A stretch of 64,000 bases of DNA from Io17-Chloro-G2 sp034428715 (GCA_034428715.1 DAOUHE010000022.1:31194-95193); one strand, 5' to 3'. Shown: positions 17,668 through 27,077, counted from the first letter of the stretch. Made by a program: numbers and translations. The notes: generated from the sequence alone by a model not told the origin.

Positions 17668-18279
17668 TTAGTCTCCTTGCACCGCTGTCCCTTTATCTAA
17701 AACGTCAGGCAACACACCGGGCAACAATTCAAGAAATTGCTGGAGTATCCGCGCTGTCGCCCCGTATATCAGGTGCCCGCCGTATGCGTAGGAATAGCTT
17801 TCTTCTGTTTGACCCTCTTGCCAATGGGTTTCCACTCTGATACTGGCAGGGTCGTGGAGGATATTCACGGGTGCTTCCAGCACCTCGGCAATCTCCTTGG
17901 CGCTGGGTTTGAATGGGTAGGGGTAGGCAATGGTGCCGACGTACACGTTGACCGCGAATCCGGTTCGGGTGGTGACGTCGTCCAATTGGCCCAGGACTTT
18001 GACATCGCCCCGAAGGATGCCCATCTCTTCTTCTGTTTCCCGCAGGGCCGTATCCAGCGAGTCTTGGTCTTCGGGGTCACGGGCGCCGCCGGGGAAGGAG
18101 ATCTCACCCTTGTGGTGCTCCACGTCCTCCGAGCGTTTGTTCAACAAAATGCAGTATTCGCCGTTACGGGGGTAGAGCAAGAGCATTACCGCTGCGGGAG
18201 TCAAAGAAGCGTCGGCCACCGTTTTTCTTACACGGCCCGCCAACGCTTTCTCGATCACATCCAAGGGGGATGGGGCCAT
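17668..18279 (-). CDS. NUDIX hydrolase, CoA pyrophosphatase-like
   Basis: 203 aa. LLNKRSEDVEHHKGEISFPGG leads directly into the NUDIX helix ALRETEEEMGI; the RS...H.G...FPGG element before the box is the hallmark of the NudL/PCD1 subgroup (UPF0035), which cleaves CoA into 3',5'-ADP and phosphopantetheine. The acidic residues that bind Mg2+ (RETEEE) are intact. The gene sits between moxR (9-bp gap) and the VWA gene (1-bp gap), all on one transcript with coaE, the last enzyme of CoA synthesis. CoA making and CoA breaking are thus side by side. Confidence 0.85.
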   Translation of the reverse strand: MAPSPLDVIEKALAGRVRKTVADASLTPAAVMLLLYPRNGEYCILLNKRSEDVEHHKGEISFPGGARDPEDQDSLDTALRETEEEMGILRGDVKVLGQLDDVTTRTGFAVNVYVGTIAYPYPFKPSAKEIAEVLEAPVNILHDPASIRVETHWQEGQTEESYSYAYGGHLIYGATARILQQFLELLPGVLPDVLDKGTAVQGD

Positions 18280-18287
18280 TGAAACCT

Positions 18288-19187
18288 CTATTCGAATATC
18301 GAGGAGACCACCTCTTCAATACTGCGCTGCAGCTCTACTTCGTCGGTGAGGGTCCACACGATCGCCACCTGGCAGGCTCGCCGCTCCCCGATGCCCTCGG
18401 TCATCAGCCGGCCTGCGTAAATCAACAGCCGGGTGCTGGCGCCCTCTTGCAGGCCGTGCTCCTGCAGGTTGCGTATCTTTACGCCCAGCTTGGCCAGCGC
18501 TTCCGATTGCTCTTTCGAACAGCCACTCTCGCGGGCCACTATCCGAGCTTCAATGGGCTCAGGAGGATAGTAGAACTCAATGGAGATGAACCGCTGCCGG
18601 GTGCTATGCTTCAGGTCCTTCAACGCGCTCTGGTAGTGGGGGTTGTAGGAGATACAAAGCAGGAAGCGGTCGTCGGCTTCAATGATGGAACCGGTCTTTT
18701 CCACGGGCAGGATTCGTCGGTGGTCGGTCAGGGGGTGAATCAACACCGTGGTGTCTTTCCGCGCTTCCACAACCTCGTCTAAGTAAAGGATCGCGCCATT
18801 CTTCACAGCGCGGGTCATGGGGCCGTCCATCCACCTGGTGCCTTCGGCGTCCAGAAGGTAACGGCCAACCAGGTCACTGGCGGTAAGGTCTTCGTGGCAG
18901 GCGATGGTAACCAGAGGAACGCGAACCTCCCCTTCTTCCAACTCCTCTGCCTTCCCGTCCTTATCCTTGAGCACGCTGAGGGGCCGCCCCAATTTCCAGG
19001 CCATATACTCAACGAACCGGGTCTTGCCGCAACCGGTGGGGCCCTTCAACAAAACGGGGATGTGCTGATGGTATGCGGCGGTGAAAAGCTCCAATTCATC
19101 GGCAACCGGCACATAATAGGGCTCGTCCCGGACCAGAAATTCTTCTATGGCATATTCTTTGAATGATGGCTCGACGGCTTCTACCAT
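18288..19187 (-). CDS. MoxR-family AAA+ ATPase, CbbQ/NirQ/NorQ type
   Basis: 299 aa. Walker A KGPTGCGKT (residues 48-56), Walker B AILYLDEV, sensor 1 CISYNPHYQS and an arginine finger in STRQRF. PVLLKGPTGCGKTRFVEYMAWKLGRPL is typical of the CbbQ/NorQ clade. Such ATPases form hexamers that work with a VWA partner to activate or repair a metalloenzyme. The ATG overlaps the coaE stop (TAATG), so it is translationally coupled. The VWA partner is two genes downstream, separated only by the NUDIX gene. Confidence 0.92.
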   Translation of the reverse strand: MVEAVEPSFKEYAIEEFLVRDEPYYVPVADELELFTAAYHQHIPVLLKGPTGCGKTRFVEYMAWKLGRPLSVLKDKDGKAEELEEGEVRVPLVTIACHEDLTASDLVGRYLLDAEGTRWMDGPMTRAVKNGAILYLDEVVEARKDTTVLIHPLTDHRRILPVEKTGSIIEADDRFLLCISYNPHYQSALKDLKHSTRQRFISIEFYYPPEPIEARIVARESGCSKEQSEALAKLGVKIRNLQEHGLQEGASTRLLIYAGRLMTEGIGERRACQVAIVWTLTDEVELQRSIEEVVSSIFE

Positions 19188-19798
19188 TATTTTTGCTCTA
19201 CCTTTCCTTTGACTCGAGATTCCCAGAGGGATCTGACCGTTGCTTCCAATGCGGCTACGTCGCCTGAATTTTCAACCACCACATCGGACCGGTCCAATCG
19301 TTCCTGGATGTCCATTTGAGAGCCCAGGCGCTTGCGAACCTCTGCTTCATCCAGGCCGTTGCGTGACATGAGACGCTGAAACACCGCTTCCAGGGGCGAA
19401 GCCGTGACCCAAACCTCGTCCACCAGGGTTTCCCACCCGGCCTCAAATATCAAAGCCGCCTCGACCACCACCACCCGCACCCCGCGGGACCGCATTCGAT
19501 TGATCTTTTCGGCCACCATGCCCGCCATTCGCGGGTGCATGATCCCGTTCAACTTGGCCATCTGCCCGGAGTCGGCGAAAACAATGGCACCGAGCTTTGG
19601 GCGGTCTATCTCACCATCTGGTTTAAGGATGTCCCGTCCAAAGGCATCCACAACATCGTTCCAACTCTCGGTATGGGGTGTGTAAGCCTCGTGGCCCACT
19701 TGGTCGGCATTGATTACTTCAGCCCCAAGTTCTTGAAGAACTCGGGTGACTTCAGATTTGCCGGTGCCTATGCTTCCGGTGAGGCCTATGACCTGCAT
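19187..19798 (-). CDS. coaE: Dephospho-CoA kinase
   Basis: 203 aa. Phosphorylates the 3'-OH of dephospho-CoA, the last step of CoA synthesis. P-loop GLTGSIGTGKSEV at residues 5-17, then INADQVGHEAY (substrate Asp) and the lid region NGIMHPRM. Length matches the family (about 200 aa). It is preceded by GGAG at 19800 and shares one base with the moxR start downstream. Usually coaE stands near DNA polymerase I or mutM; here it is within the rimI-moxR-nudL-VWA operon. Confidence 0.94.
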   Translation of the reverse strand: MQVIGLTGSIGTGKSEVTRVLQELGAEVINADQVGHEAYTPHTESWNDVVDAFGRDILKPDGEIDRPKLGAIVFADSGQMAKLNGIMHPRMAGMVAEKINRMRSRGVRVVVVEAALIFEAGWETLVDEVWVTASPLEAVFQRLMSRNGLDEAEVRKRLGSQMDIQERLDRSDVVVENSGDVAALEATVRSLWESRVKGKVEQK

Positions 19799-19804
19799 AT
19801 CCTC

Positions 19805-20026
19805 CTAATCAAGCGCCGGTTGGAACCCGCGAATCGGTTCCTGTGGCCGATCGGACCACGGAATGTGCTGTTCCGACGCCTGGGCCATTCTACCAACGGT
19901 GCCCACCTTGGTCAACAACCGCCATACCCTCAGCAGATTTCGGCGCTTGAGTTCAATATTGGTAAATCGGTCAAGCCCTCTGCGGTCCAGCGGCCTGCCC
20001 CCTAAAAAATATGCGGCCGATCCCAC
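19805..20026 (-). CDS. Small hypothetical protein between rimI and coaE
   Basis: About 73 aa from GTG 20026; the frame is open further back into rimI. It is basic, rich in Arg and Leu (RFTNIELKRRNLLRVWRLL) and ends FQPALD six bases before coaE, with the coaE ribosome-binding site overlapping its stop (TAGGAGGATATG). No signal, membrane helix or known motif. It fills a gap that would otherwise be empty in a tight operon, which favours a real gene; the lack of a recognised family argues caution. Confidence 0.4.
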   Translation of the reverse strand: MGSAAYFLGGRPLDRRGLDRFTNIELKRRNLLRVWRLLTKVGTVGRMAQASEQHIPWSDRPQEPIRGFQPALD

Positions 20027-20039
20027 ATTTCCATGACCG

Positions 20040-20687
20040 TCAACCGTCGAATTGTATTTTGCCCCAGCGGCTCGTATAGGTGTCCTGAAGTCCCTTGAAC
20101 AACTGGCGGTACTCATCGGTATCAATGGGGCAGGTGGTCATGATAACCGCGTCTTCCCGGTTGTCAGAGTAATAACCCTTACGAGTGCCCACCGTCTTGA
20201 AAGCGTATTTTTCGTATAGCCGTTGAGCAATGAAATTGGAGACCCGCGCCTCCAAGGTCATGACTTGTGAACCGTATTTCACCGCTTCTCGCATGGACCC
20301 GATCAGCAGCAATTCGCCGATGCCCCGGCCCCTCAGCCGTTCCCTGACGGCGATCTCCGTGATGTGGGCCTCTTGTCCCTGGTACCACACGCTCACGTAA
20401 CCGGCTACGAATTCCTCAGCCGCCGGGGGTTTTGGCGGACGGCCGATCGCCCCATTTACACTTCTGGCCAAACGTTCCCACAGAGGACGGCCGGTGGATT
20501 CTTGGGTTTCGTTTCTAACGGCCTCGGCGGTTTCATCGTCGGGGCAGGCCACCAGATAACAAGCGTACTTGTTATTCAGCTCACGCTTAAAGGGCGTGCT
20601 GACCCACAGGGGAGAAAACGCTTCCCTTTCTATCTCAACTACCTGGTTGATGTCCTCGGATTTTAGCCGCCGCAGGAATACTTCCAA
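20040..20687 (-). CDS. rimI: GNAT-family N-acetyltransferase, RimI-like
   Basis: 215 aa. Acetyl-CoA-binding motif A RERLRGRGIGELLLIGSM, followed by TLEARVSNFIAQRLYEKYAFKTVGTRKGYY, the classical RimI end (...N..A..LY...GF...G.R..YY). RimI acetylates the N-terminus of ribosomal protein S18 and related substrates. The protein is about 60 residues longer than E. coli RimI because of an insertion (ETQESTGRPLWERLARSVNGAIGRPPKPPAAEEF, split here as residues ~60-95) between strands 2 and 4. First gene of the minus-strand run; a 217-bp divergent intergenic region lies upstream. Confidence 0.85.
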   Translation of the reverse strand: MEVFLRRLKSEDINQVVEIEREAFSPLWVSTPFKRELNNKYACYLVACPDDETAEAVRNETQESTGRPLWERLARSVNGAIGRPPKPPAAEEFVAGYVSVWYQGQEAHITEIAVRERLRGRGIGELLLIGSMREAVKYGSQVMTLEARVSNFIAQRLYEKYAFKTVGTRKGYYSDNREDAVIMTTCPIDTDEYRQLFKGLQDTYTSRWGKIQFDG

Positions 20688-20904
20688 GAAAAACGTCCGT
20701 AATCTGGCATCGATCCAAAATTTTATGACCCAGATTATATAACGTGGTTAACCCAACCATTTTAACATGGTCAAGAATAGATGAACATAACTCGACATTC
20801 ATCACGTTACGCCATTTCTATCCATTCAACTATACTGTCAGGACCAGCGTTTCGGCAGAAGTGCCGGACAGTATCTGCTGTACCCACTGTGACGGGAGGC
20901 GGGG

Positions 20905-23394
20905 TTGAGGGTTCGATCTACCATCGGATATTGCCGGACCCCTATTAGGCGTTGGGCTCTTTGGTCCCTGGTATTGGCCTCAGTGACACCATGGGCTTTG
21001 GCGGGCTGCGGGCCAGAGACGGCCGTCAGCGCTCCAGAGACCGCCTTCCTCCCTGCGGCTGCCGCATCTGCCGCATCTACCGCCGACGCCGGTCCGCCGA
21101 CCTCATCCACCCCGTTTGCCGGCATCCCGCCCTTACCTGCGCCGGGCTCCAGACCCCAAGCCACTTTTGCGCCGGAGACGGCTACACCCAAACCCACGGA
21201 ACCGCCCTTGCCAGCCCTTATTGAAAAACCGGGGAAACCGCCGCCGGTGTTCACCGTTCCAAGCATCGGCTTGGAGCTCTCCTCCCCTTCCGATAGGCCG
21301 TTGGAATGGTCGGAGTCGATGATCATCTCAGGGACAGCCTCTCCCGGAGCCACCGTCAGCGTCAACGGCGTCCCGGTTCTACCGGCGGCGGACGGCCGCT
21401 TCTCGGCGGCGTTGGCCCTGGGCTCTACGGTGGACCCGGTGTCGCCAGTGTTGGTTGAAGTAGCCGCCAGCAATGGGGCGGGAGGCCGCGCTTGGACCGT
21501 TACCGCGGCGTTGCCCACTCGGGATGGCGTCACGACGTTGATCGGCACGGTGACAAATATATCTGAAGACCATCCCCGGGCCGTGGCCGGGGAGACCGAT
21601 ATCACATTGATGGCCGTAGATGGTCTTGTGGAACTGACTGCTACACCGGCGACGGTGGTGCACATTCCAGCCAGATTCAATCTCGGCCAAGAAAACCAGG
21701 GCGCCGATGACCTTCCGTTTCAATCGATTCAAGACGTGAACGTGGGAGACCGCGCCGCTGTTTCAACCGTCGGCGGGCGGGTTTTGCATCTTCTGGTGCT
21801 GCCGGAAAGTCCGGTGAATTCGCTGCATTTTTCAGGGGTGGTGGTGCCTTCACCGGCGTCATCCCGTGGCGCTGCCTTCCTAACCCTGCGGGACAGGCAA
21901 GGCAACCAGATATCGGCAACGTTCACGCCGGATATTGAAGAGCCGCTATTAGGGGCATGGGTCACCGCGATCTTGTCCCGGCCAAGCTCCAGCGAGGAGC
22001 TACAGATTACCGGACTGGACCACGCCACCGCCAGTCTGAACCGGGTTTCAGCCGCGCTGGAATTGTCGCTGACCGCTGGCGACACAGAAACTTTTGATGG
22101 GTTGCTACGCCATCTGGAAGCAACCGCCAAACGCCGCCTGACCTTATTGGACGATGCATCACGATGGCCGCTGCCATTGTTGGCGGCCAGGGCGCGGGAA
22201 GAGTTCGCCGTTTTGCAGGAAGCCTATGACCGAACGTTGGCGCGATACGGCCGCGGCCCCGTCTTTCTAGAAGTAGACGGCATAATCACCTCATTGGGCG
22301 CGCAGACCCCCGAAGGCCGGAAATTGACCGTTGAACCCGAATCAGGTCCGTTGGAAATAAATCTGCCGTCACGGACCGGCGTTTGGCTCAACCCTGCTGA
22401 AACGCCCCGGCAGGCGTTGGAGGGATGGCTCATCGGGTTTGCCGGGATTGAAGACTATACGGCCGAATACCGTGGGTCCGGGATCAGCCCCAGTAAACTT
22501 GATCTGGGACACCGGGTGACCGCCACCTACGATCCCGCAACCCACGTGGTGGCGAGGATCGCGGCCCCGGCGACCCGGCAACTGGAGGACGGTCTGGCCC
22601 GATCGCTATTGCCTCTGGCGGGGATGGGGGAGATGGCTGGCACGGTGACCCATCTAAGCCTTCAGGGTCAGGCTCGCAGTGTATATATTCAGGACCAGAC
22701 CACGGGCGGAACGGTGATTTTTTCGGCTACGACCGAAAGCCAGACCCTGGTAGACGGACTCCCGGTGCCATTGGGGCCAGACCTGGCCGGGCGGAAAGTT
22801 GCCATCCTCTTTCAACCGGGATCCGGGGAGATCATCGAGATGTCGACCCAAGAACCGGCTCCTGGAGAGGAGACGGTGTCGGGAGTTGTCACCAGTTTCA
22901 CTTCAAAGGTCTTCCACGGAAACGTCACCATCTTGACCTCCCAAGGGGAGTCGAAAACCTTCACCCAAGATCAGGACACGGTCATCCGGCGGGACGGACG
23001 TAGGATCTCCGTCAGCGACGTGAGGCCAGGGGATCTGGTCCGGCCCAACACGCGGCATCGGGCGGAAGGTCCGGCGGAAGGTCCCGCGGGGCTTGGCGGC
23101 CCAGTTTTAACCTTTCTGAGCTTGAAAAGTCCCGAGCCGGTTCATTTGACCGGAACGGTAATGGGAATTGCCAGCCCGCCGTCTAGTCCGCCAGGTGATG
23201 ACAACAGGGTCACCATCATCACAGACGGTTTGGACTTGATCACCCTGTCGATCACCGAAAGCAGCAGTCTCAATCGGCTGGGAACCGAAATCGGGCGAAA
23301 CTCATTGCGCATCGGAGACAAGATCAGCCGGGCAACATACAACCCAATTACCAACGAGCTGGTCCAACTCGAATTGGCCGCCCCCGCACCATGA
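20905..23394 (+). CDS. Large secreted lipoprotein with Ig-like and OB-like repeats
   Basis: 829 aa from TTG 20905 with GGGAGG 7 bp upstream. Signal peptide with lipobox LAGC near residue 34, then an Ala/Pro/Thr-rich linker (to about 110), then an Ig-like domain with ISGTASPGATVSVNG (a bacillopeptidase F/glucodextranase-like N-domain). The remainder holds several weakly similar modules of the type 'GTVTxI...R.xVxGxTxI', with VGDRAAV and PGDLVRP, resembling DUF5666-like beta-barrels. No enzyme motif. Probably a surface protein of unknown function. Transcribed away from rimI. Confidence 0.72.
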   Translation: MRVRSTIGYCRTPIRRWALWSLVLASVTPWALAGCGPETAVSAPETAFLPAAAASAASTADAGPPTSSTPFAGIPPLPAPGSRPQATFAPETATPKPTEPPLPALIEKPGKPPPVFTVPSIGLELSSPSDRPLEWSESMIISGTASPGATVSVNGVPVLPAADGRFSAALALGSTVDPVSPVLVEVAASNGAGGRAWTVTAALPTRDGVTTLIGTVTNISEDHPRAVAGETDITLMAVDGLVELTATPATVVHIPARFNLGQENQGADDLPFQSIQDVNVGDRAAVSTVGGRVLHLLVLPESPVNSLHFSGVVVPSPASSRGAAFLTLRDRQGNQISATFTPDIEEPLLGAWVTAILSRPSSSEELQITGLDHATASLNRVSAALELSLTAGDTETFDGLLRHLEATAKRRLTLLDDASRWPLPLLAARAREEFAVLQEAYDRTLARYGRGPVFLEVDGIITSLGAQTPEGRKLTVEPESGPLEINLPSRTGVWLNPAETPRQALEGWLIGFAGIEDYTAEYRGSGISPSKLDLGHRVTATYDPATHVVARIAAPATRQLEDGLARSLLPLAGMGEMAGTVTHLSLQGQARSVYIQDQTTGGTVIFSATTESQTLVDGLPVPLGPDLAGRKVAILFQPGSGEIIEMSTQEPAPGEETVSGVVTSFTSKVFHGNVTILTSQGESKTFTQDQDTVIRRDGRRISVSDVRPGDLVRPNTRHRAEGPAEGPAGLGGPVLTFLSLKSPEPVHLTGTVMGIASPPSSPPGDDNRVTIITDGLDLITLSITESSSLNRLGTEIGRNSLRIGDKISRATYNPITNELVQLELAAPAP

Positions 23395-23447
23395 GTTGGG
23401 GTCAACCTGGCGAGGAAACAGACTGGAATAACTCACCACAGCCGTTC

Positions 23448-24888
23448 TCAGCAGCCCTGACCGTCGTTCCAGCCTGCCTCTTCTCCCGATGGAGAAACCC
23501 TGGCGGGAGAAACGCTGACGCTGCCGAAAACGCCGTCGTAACCAGGCTCCAAGCGAACCTTCCCGGTCCTGGCCCTGATCACCGCCTGGGCCAGCGGTTC
23601 TCCGCCCAACCGGGTTAGGTCGTTGTGTGACGCTTGGATGAGCACCCTGAATTCGCTTCCCATCTCTTGCACCACCCGCCGGTACTCACCCTGGACCCGT
23701 TTGCTGTTGACGCCAACCTTCATCGTCTGGGAGATGATCTCCAACAGAGGAACCAGCCTCATAAAAGGCGGTCTCCCCAGCGGAGAGGACACCAGGTCCC
23801 CTCTGCTCTCAACTTCGTTGGTATTCCCTTGCGATGGCCCACCCTCCTCCGAAGTACTCTCCTCCGAAGTGCTCTCGTCGGAAAGGATAGCTACCCGGTG
23901 CGAAACTCCCAGGGTCATGGGCCGGCCGCAGACCGGGCAACGGCCATTGGAGCCCAATGTCTCCTTGGCACCCAGCCTAACGCCACATTTCCGGTGGCCA
24001 CTGAAATGGTATTTCCCTTCCTCTGGGTAAAACTCGACGGTATAGGCCACCCCCTGGCTGGCCAGAGCTCGGGCCAATCCCTGGTAACTCATCTCTCCGT
24101 GGAAAACGGTGACCTCACGGCCCAACTTGGGCAAAGAGTGAGCGTCTGAGAAGGAGACTATGGTCCGCTGGGCCAGTTCGGGGACCATCCAGTTCATCGC
24201 GGGGTCGCTGGACAGCCCTGTCTCCACCGCATGGATGTGGGGCGCCATGTCCAGAAAACACTCTTCCAAAGAATCGAATCCCGATTTAGAACCCAAAATC
24301 CCGTACCAGGGCGTCCAAATGTGGGCCGGGATCACGATGCAATCCGGATTCGATTCCAACGCCAGTTCCACCAGATCACGAGCCGGCAGTCCCAGAACCG
24401 GCCGGCCATCGGATGCCAGGTTTCCGTGGTGGGCCAATTTCCGGTTCAGCGACTCCACCGTGGCCAGGTCCCGGCGCGAACACCAGCAAATGAACACGCC
24501 GGTGCCGGCCGCCCTGGCGATAGACGCAACTTACCTCGGTCCCCAGAATGAATTTCACCCCATCGAATTGGAAAAGACCCTTCCCGTCTTCCGCCAGGCC
24601 CGCCCGCAACTCCTCCATCCATAAGGGATGGGTAAAGTCGGCGGAGGATAATAGGTCTATCCCTTTGAGTTTTGCCCAGATAGCCAAGTTTTCCAAAGAG
24701 AGTTGCTTGCTGGTGGCGTAGGCGTAACGGGAGTGCAGATGCAGGTCGCCGGTATAGGTTTGGGTATAGGTCTGTGGTGTTTCCTGAAGCATGGCCCAGT
24801 CTAGCGCAGGCATGGCGTGCAAACGGCTGCCCATGGGCAATGCAACCTTGGCCAGACCGGGAGGTGAACCGTCCGAGGACGCCGGCAT
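23448..24888 (-). pseudogene. Endonuclease Q-like PHP protein, split by a frameshift
   Basis: Two overlapping frames make one protein. Frame 1 (24888 to about 24472) has DLHLHSRYAYATSKQLSLENLAIWAKLKGIDLLSSADFTHP (shown over positions ~24760-24640), the PHP metal motif of EndoQ (archaeal/Bacillus YqxK family), which nicks DNA 5' to deaminated bases. Frame 2 (about 24470 to 23448) continues with DLATVESLNRKL, PAHIWTPWYG, SFSDAHSLPKLG, the zinc region GHRKCGV...CPVCGRPMT and ARTGKVRLEPGYDGVFG. Removing one G from a GGG run (plus-strand CCC 24470-24472) restores VHLLVFAPDLATVESLN. Decay or a homopolymer error cannot be told apart. The true start may be the internal ATG of MLQETPQ. Confidence 0.82.
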
Positions 24889-24956
24889 TTGGCAATCTAT
24901 CGCTTGACCGATGGGAACCCTACAATTATCCTGTAGAATATAGCGGAGGATGAGAT

Positions 24957-25268
24957 ATGACTACCAGTGTTACCTCAGTGACCCAGTTGAAACCCATGGC
25001 AGACCGGGTGGTGATTCGCCCGATTGACGATGCCAAGGTGACCAAAAGCGGGATAATCCTGCCCGACACCATCCAAGAACGCCCTTTGGAAGGCGAAGTG
25101 TTGGCTGCCGGTCCCGGCCGGCGCCTCGACACCGGGCAGTTGCTGGAGATGGACCTGAAGACCGGCGACAAGGTAATCTACTCCAAATACGCCGGTACCG
25201 AGATCACGGTGGACGGCGAAGACGTGTTGATCATGGCTGCCGGCGACGTTCTCGCCAAGATCACCTAA
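24957..25268 (+). CDS. groES: Co-chaperonin GroES
   Basis: 103 aa. Caps the GroEL ring during protein folding. LKPMADRVVIRPIDDAKVTKSGIILPDT (residues ~11-38) includes the mobile loop IILPDTIQERPLEG, and the C-terminus DVLIMAAGDVLAKIT is typical. GGAGGATGAGATATG gives the start. There is a 10-residue extension before the usual first motif. No CIRCE or HAIR element is visible in the 70 bp upstream; a weak TTGACC...TAGAAT pair with poor spacing is all that can be seen. Confidence 0.97.
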   Translation: MTTSVTSVTQLKPMADRVVIRPIDDAKVTKSGIILPDTIQERPLEGEVLAAGPGRRLDTGQLLEMDLKTGDKVIYSKYAGTEITVDGEDVLIMAAGDVLAKIT

Positions 25269-25326
25269 AATCATCAAAAATAGCAAACGATAGCAATAGC
25301 GCAGGCGCGACGGGAGGGAAACAAGA

Positions 25327-26946
25327 ATGCCAGCCAAGGAAATAATCCAGAATGAAGATGCCCAGCAGGCTCTGCTCCGCGGGATAGACCAGGTGGCCAA
25401 TGCGGTTCGCCTGACCCTGGGGCCAAAGGGCCAAAACGTGATTCTGGAGAAGAAGTGGGGCGCGCCTGTGGTAACCAACGACGGCGTGGCCATTGCCAAG
25501 GAAGTGGAGCTTCCCGACCCATTTGAGAATATGGGCGCCCAGCTGATCAAAGAGGCGGCCACCAAGACCAACGACGCCACGGGCGATGGCACCACCACGT
25601 CCACTGTATTGGCCCAGACCATCGTGCGTGAGGGTATGAGGAACGTGGCGGCCGGCGCCGACCCTATGGCCCTGAAGCACGGCTTGGACAAGTCGGTGGT
25701 GGCCGTGGTAGCCGAGTTGAAAAAGCTCTCCATTCCCGTTGAAGGCCGTGAGCACATGTCACAGATCGCCGGTATCGCCGCCGACGACCCGGCGATCGGC
25801 GAGATGCTGGCCGATGTGTTGGAAAAAGTAGGCCGCGACGGCGTGGTCACGGTGGAAGAGAGTAAGGGCGTTGAATCAGAGACCGAGTTCGTCGAGGGTA
25901 TGAATTTCGACCGCGGTTATATCAGCCCCTACTTCGTCACCAATCCAGAGCGCATGGAAACTGTCGTAGAAGACCCGTACATCTTGGTGACCGACCAGAA
26001 GATATCCTCCACCGCCGACCTGGTTCCCCTGTTGGAGAAGACCCTACAGGTGTCGAAGAACCTGGTGGTGATCGCCGAAGATGTCGAGGGCGAAGCGCTG
26101 GCCGTCATGGTCGTAAACAAGATGCGAGGCACCCTAAGCTGTTTGGCGGTCAAGGCGCCGGGATTCGGCGACCGCCGCAAGGCCATGTTGGAGGACATCG
26201 CGATCCTCACCGGCGGGGTGGTCATCTCTCAAGATACGGGACGCAAATTGGACCAGGTAACCGTAGCCGACTTGGGCGAGGCGCGCCGGATTGAATCCAC
26301 CAAGGACAAGACCACCATCATCGAGGGCAAGGGCGACGCCACCACCATCCAGGGACGGGTCGAGCAGATCCAGGTCCAACTCGATGACACCACCTCGGAA
26401 TACGACAAAGAAAAACTCCAAGAGCGCATCGCCAAACTCTCCGGCGGCGTCGCCGTTATCAAAGTGGGCGCGCCCACCGAGCCCGAGTTGAAAGAACGTA
26501 AGCAGAGGACGGAAGACGCTTTGGCCGCCACCAGAGCCGCCTTGGACGAAGGTATAGTTCCCGGCGGTGGGGTGGCCTACCTGAGGGCTTCAGCCGTATT
26601 GGACACCATTTCCCTTGCCAAAGACGAGCAGCTGGCGGCATCGATCTTGAAGCTGGCTCTGCGGGCGCCATTGAATATCATCGCCGAAAATTCCGGGCGG
26701 GATGGCCCCGTGGTGTTGAACCAAGTCCAGAACAACCAATCACAAAACTACGGGTACGACGCCATCAACGACGACTTTGGAGACCTGTTGGACAAGGGAA
26801 TCCTAGACCCGGCCAAAGTGTCACGGGTGGCCTTAGAAAACGCGTCCAGCGTGGCCGGCATGATCCTGACCGCCCAATCCTTGATAACGGAACACGAAGA
26901 GGAGCACGATCACGACGATCACGGCCACACCCACGGTGATTTCTAG
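25327..26946 (+). CDS. groL: Chaperonin GroEL
   Basis: 539 aa, the 60-kDa ATP-driven folding chamber. VRLTLGPKGQNVILEKKWGAP, TNDATGDGTTTSTVLAQ (catalytic Asp region), GREHMSQIAGIAADD, TLSCLAVKAPGFGDRRKAML and VPGGGVAYLRA are all intact. Instead of the usual Gly-Gly-Met tail, the C-terminus is His/Asp/Glu-rich (EHEEEHDHDDHGHTHGDF), which could bind metal. It lies 58 bp after groES with GGGAGGG before ATG and is followed by a strong terminator. Confidence 0.98.
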   Translation: MPAKEIIQNEDAQQALLRGIDQVANAVRLTLGPKGQNVILEKKWGAPVVTNDGVAIAKEVELPDPFENMGAQLIKEAATKTNDATGDGTTTSTVLAQTIVREGMRNVAAGADPMALKHGLDKSVVAVVAELKKLSIPVEGREHMSQIAGIAADDPAIGEMLADVLEKVGRDGVVTVEESKGVESETEFVEGMNFDRGYISPYFVTNPERMETVVEDPYILVTDQKISSTADLVPLLEKTLQVSKNLVVIAEDVEGEALAVMVVNKMRGTLSCLAVKAPGFGDRRKAMLEDIAILTGGVVISQDTGRKLDQVTVADLGEARRIESTKDKTTIIEGKGDATTIQGRVEQIQVQLDDTTSEYDKEKLQERIAKLSGGVAVIKVGAPTEPELKERKQRTEDALAATRAALDEGIVPGGGVAYLRASAVLDTISLAKDEQLAASILKLALRAPLNIIAENSGRDGPVVLNQVQNNQSQNYGYDAINDDFGDLLDKGILDPAKVSRVALENASSVAGMILTAQSLITEHEEEHDHDDHGHTHGDF

Positions 26947-26996
26947 CATACGGCCAATCCGAACCCCCAGGATTTAACACTAGGTCTAACCACATT

Positions 26997-27036
26997 ACAA
27001 AACCCTTTTTCCTGAATTGGAGAAAGGGTTTTGTTT
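26997..27036 (+). terminator. Rho-independent terminator after groEL
   Basis: ACAAAACCCTTT (26997-27008) pairs perfectly with AAAGGGTTTTGT (27023-27034), a 12-bp stem, and is followed by TTT. It lies 51 bp after the groEL stop, and the minus-strand gene that ends at 27078 converges on it. Confidence 0.85.
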
Positions 27037-27077
27037 AGGGGCCTTGGTGGTTAAGCCAGGTGACGAAACTTGGCCCG

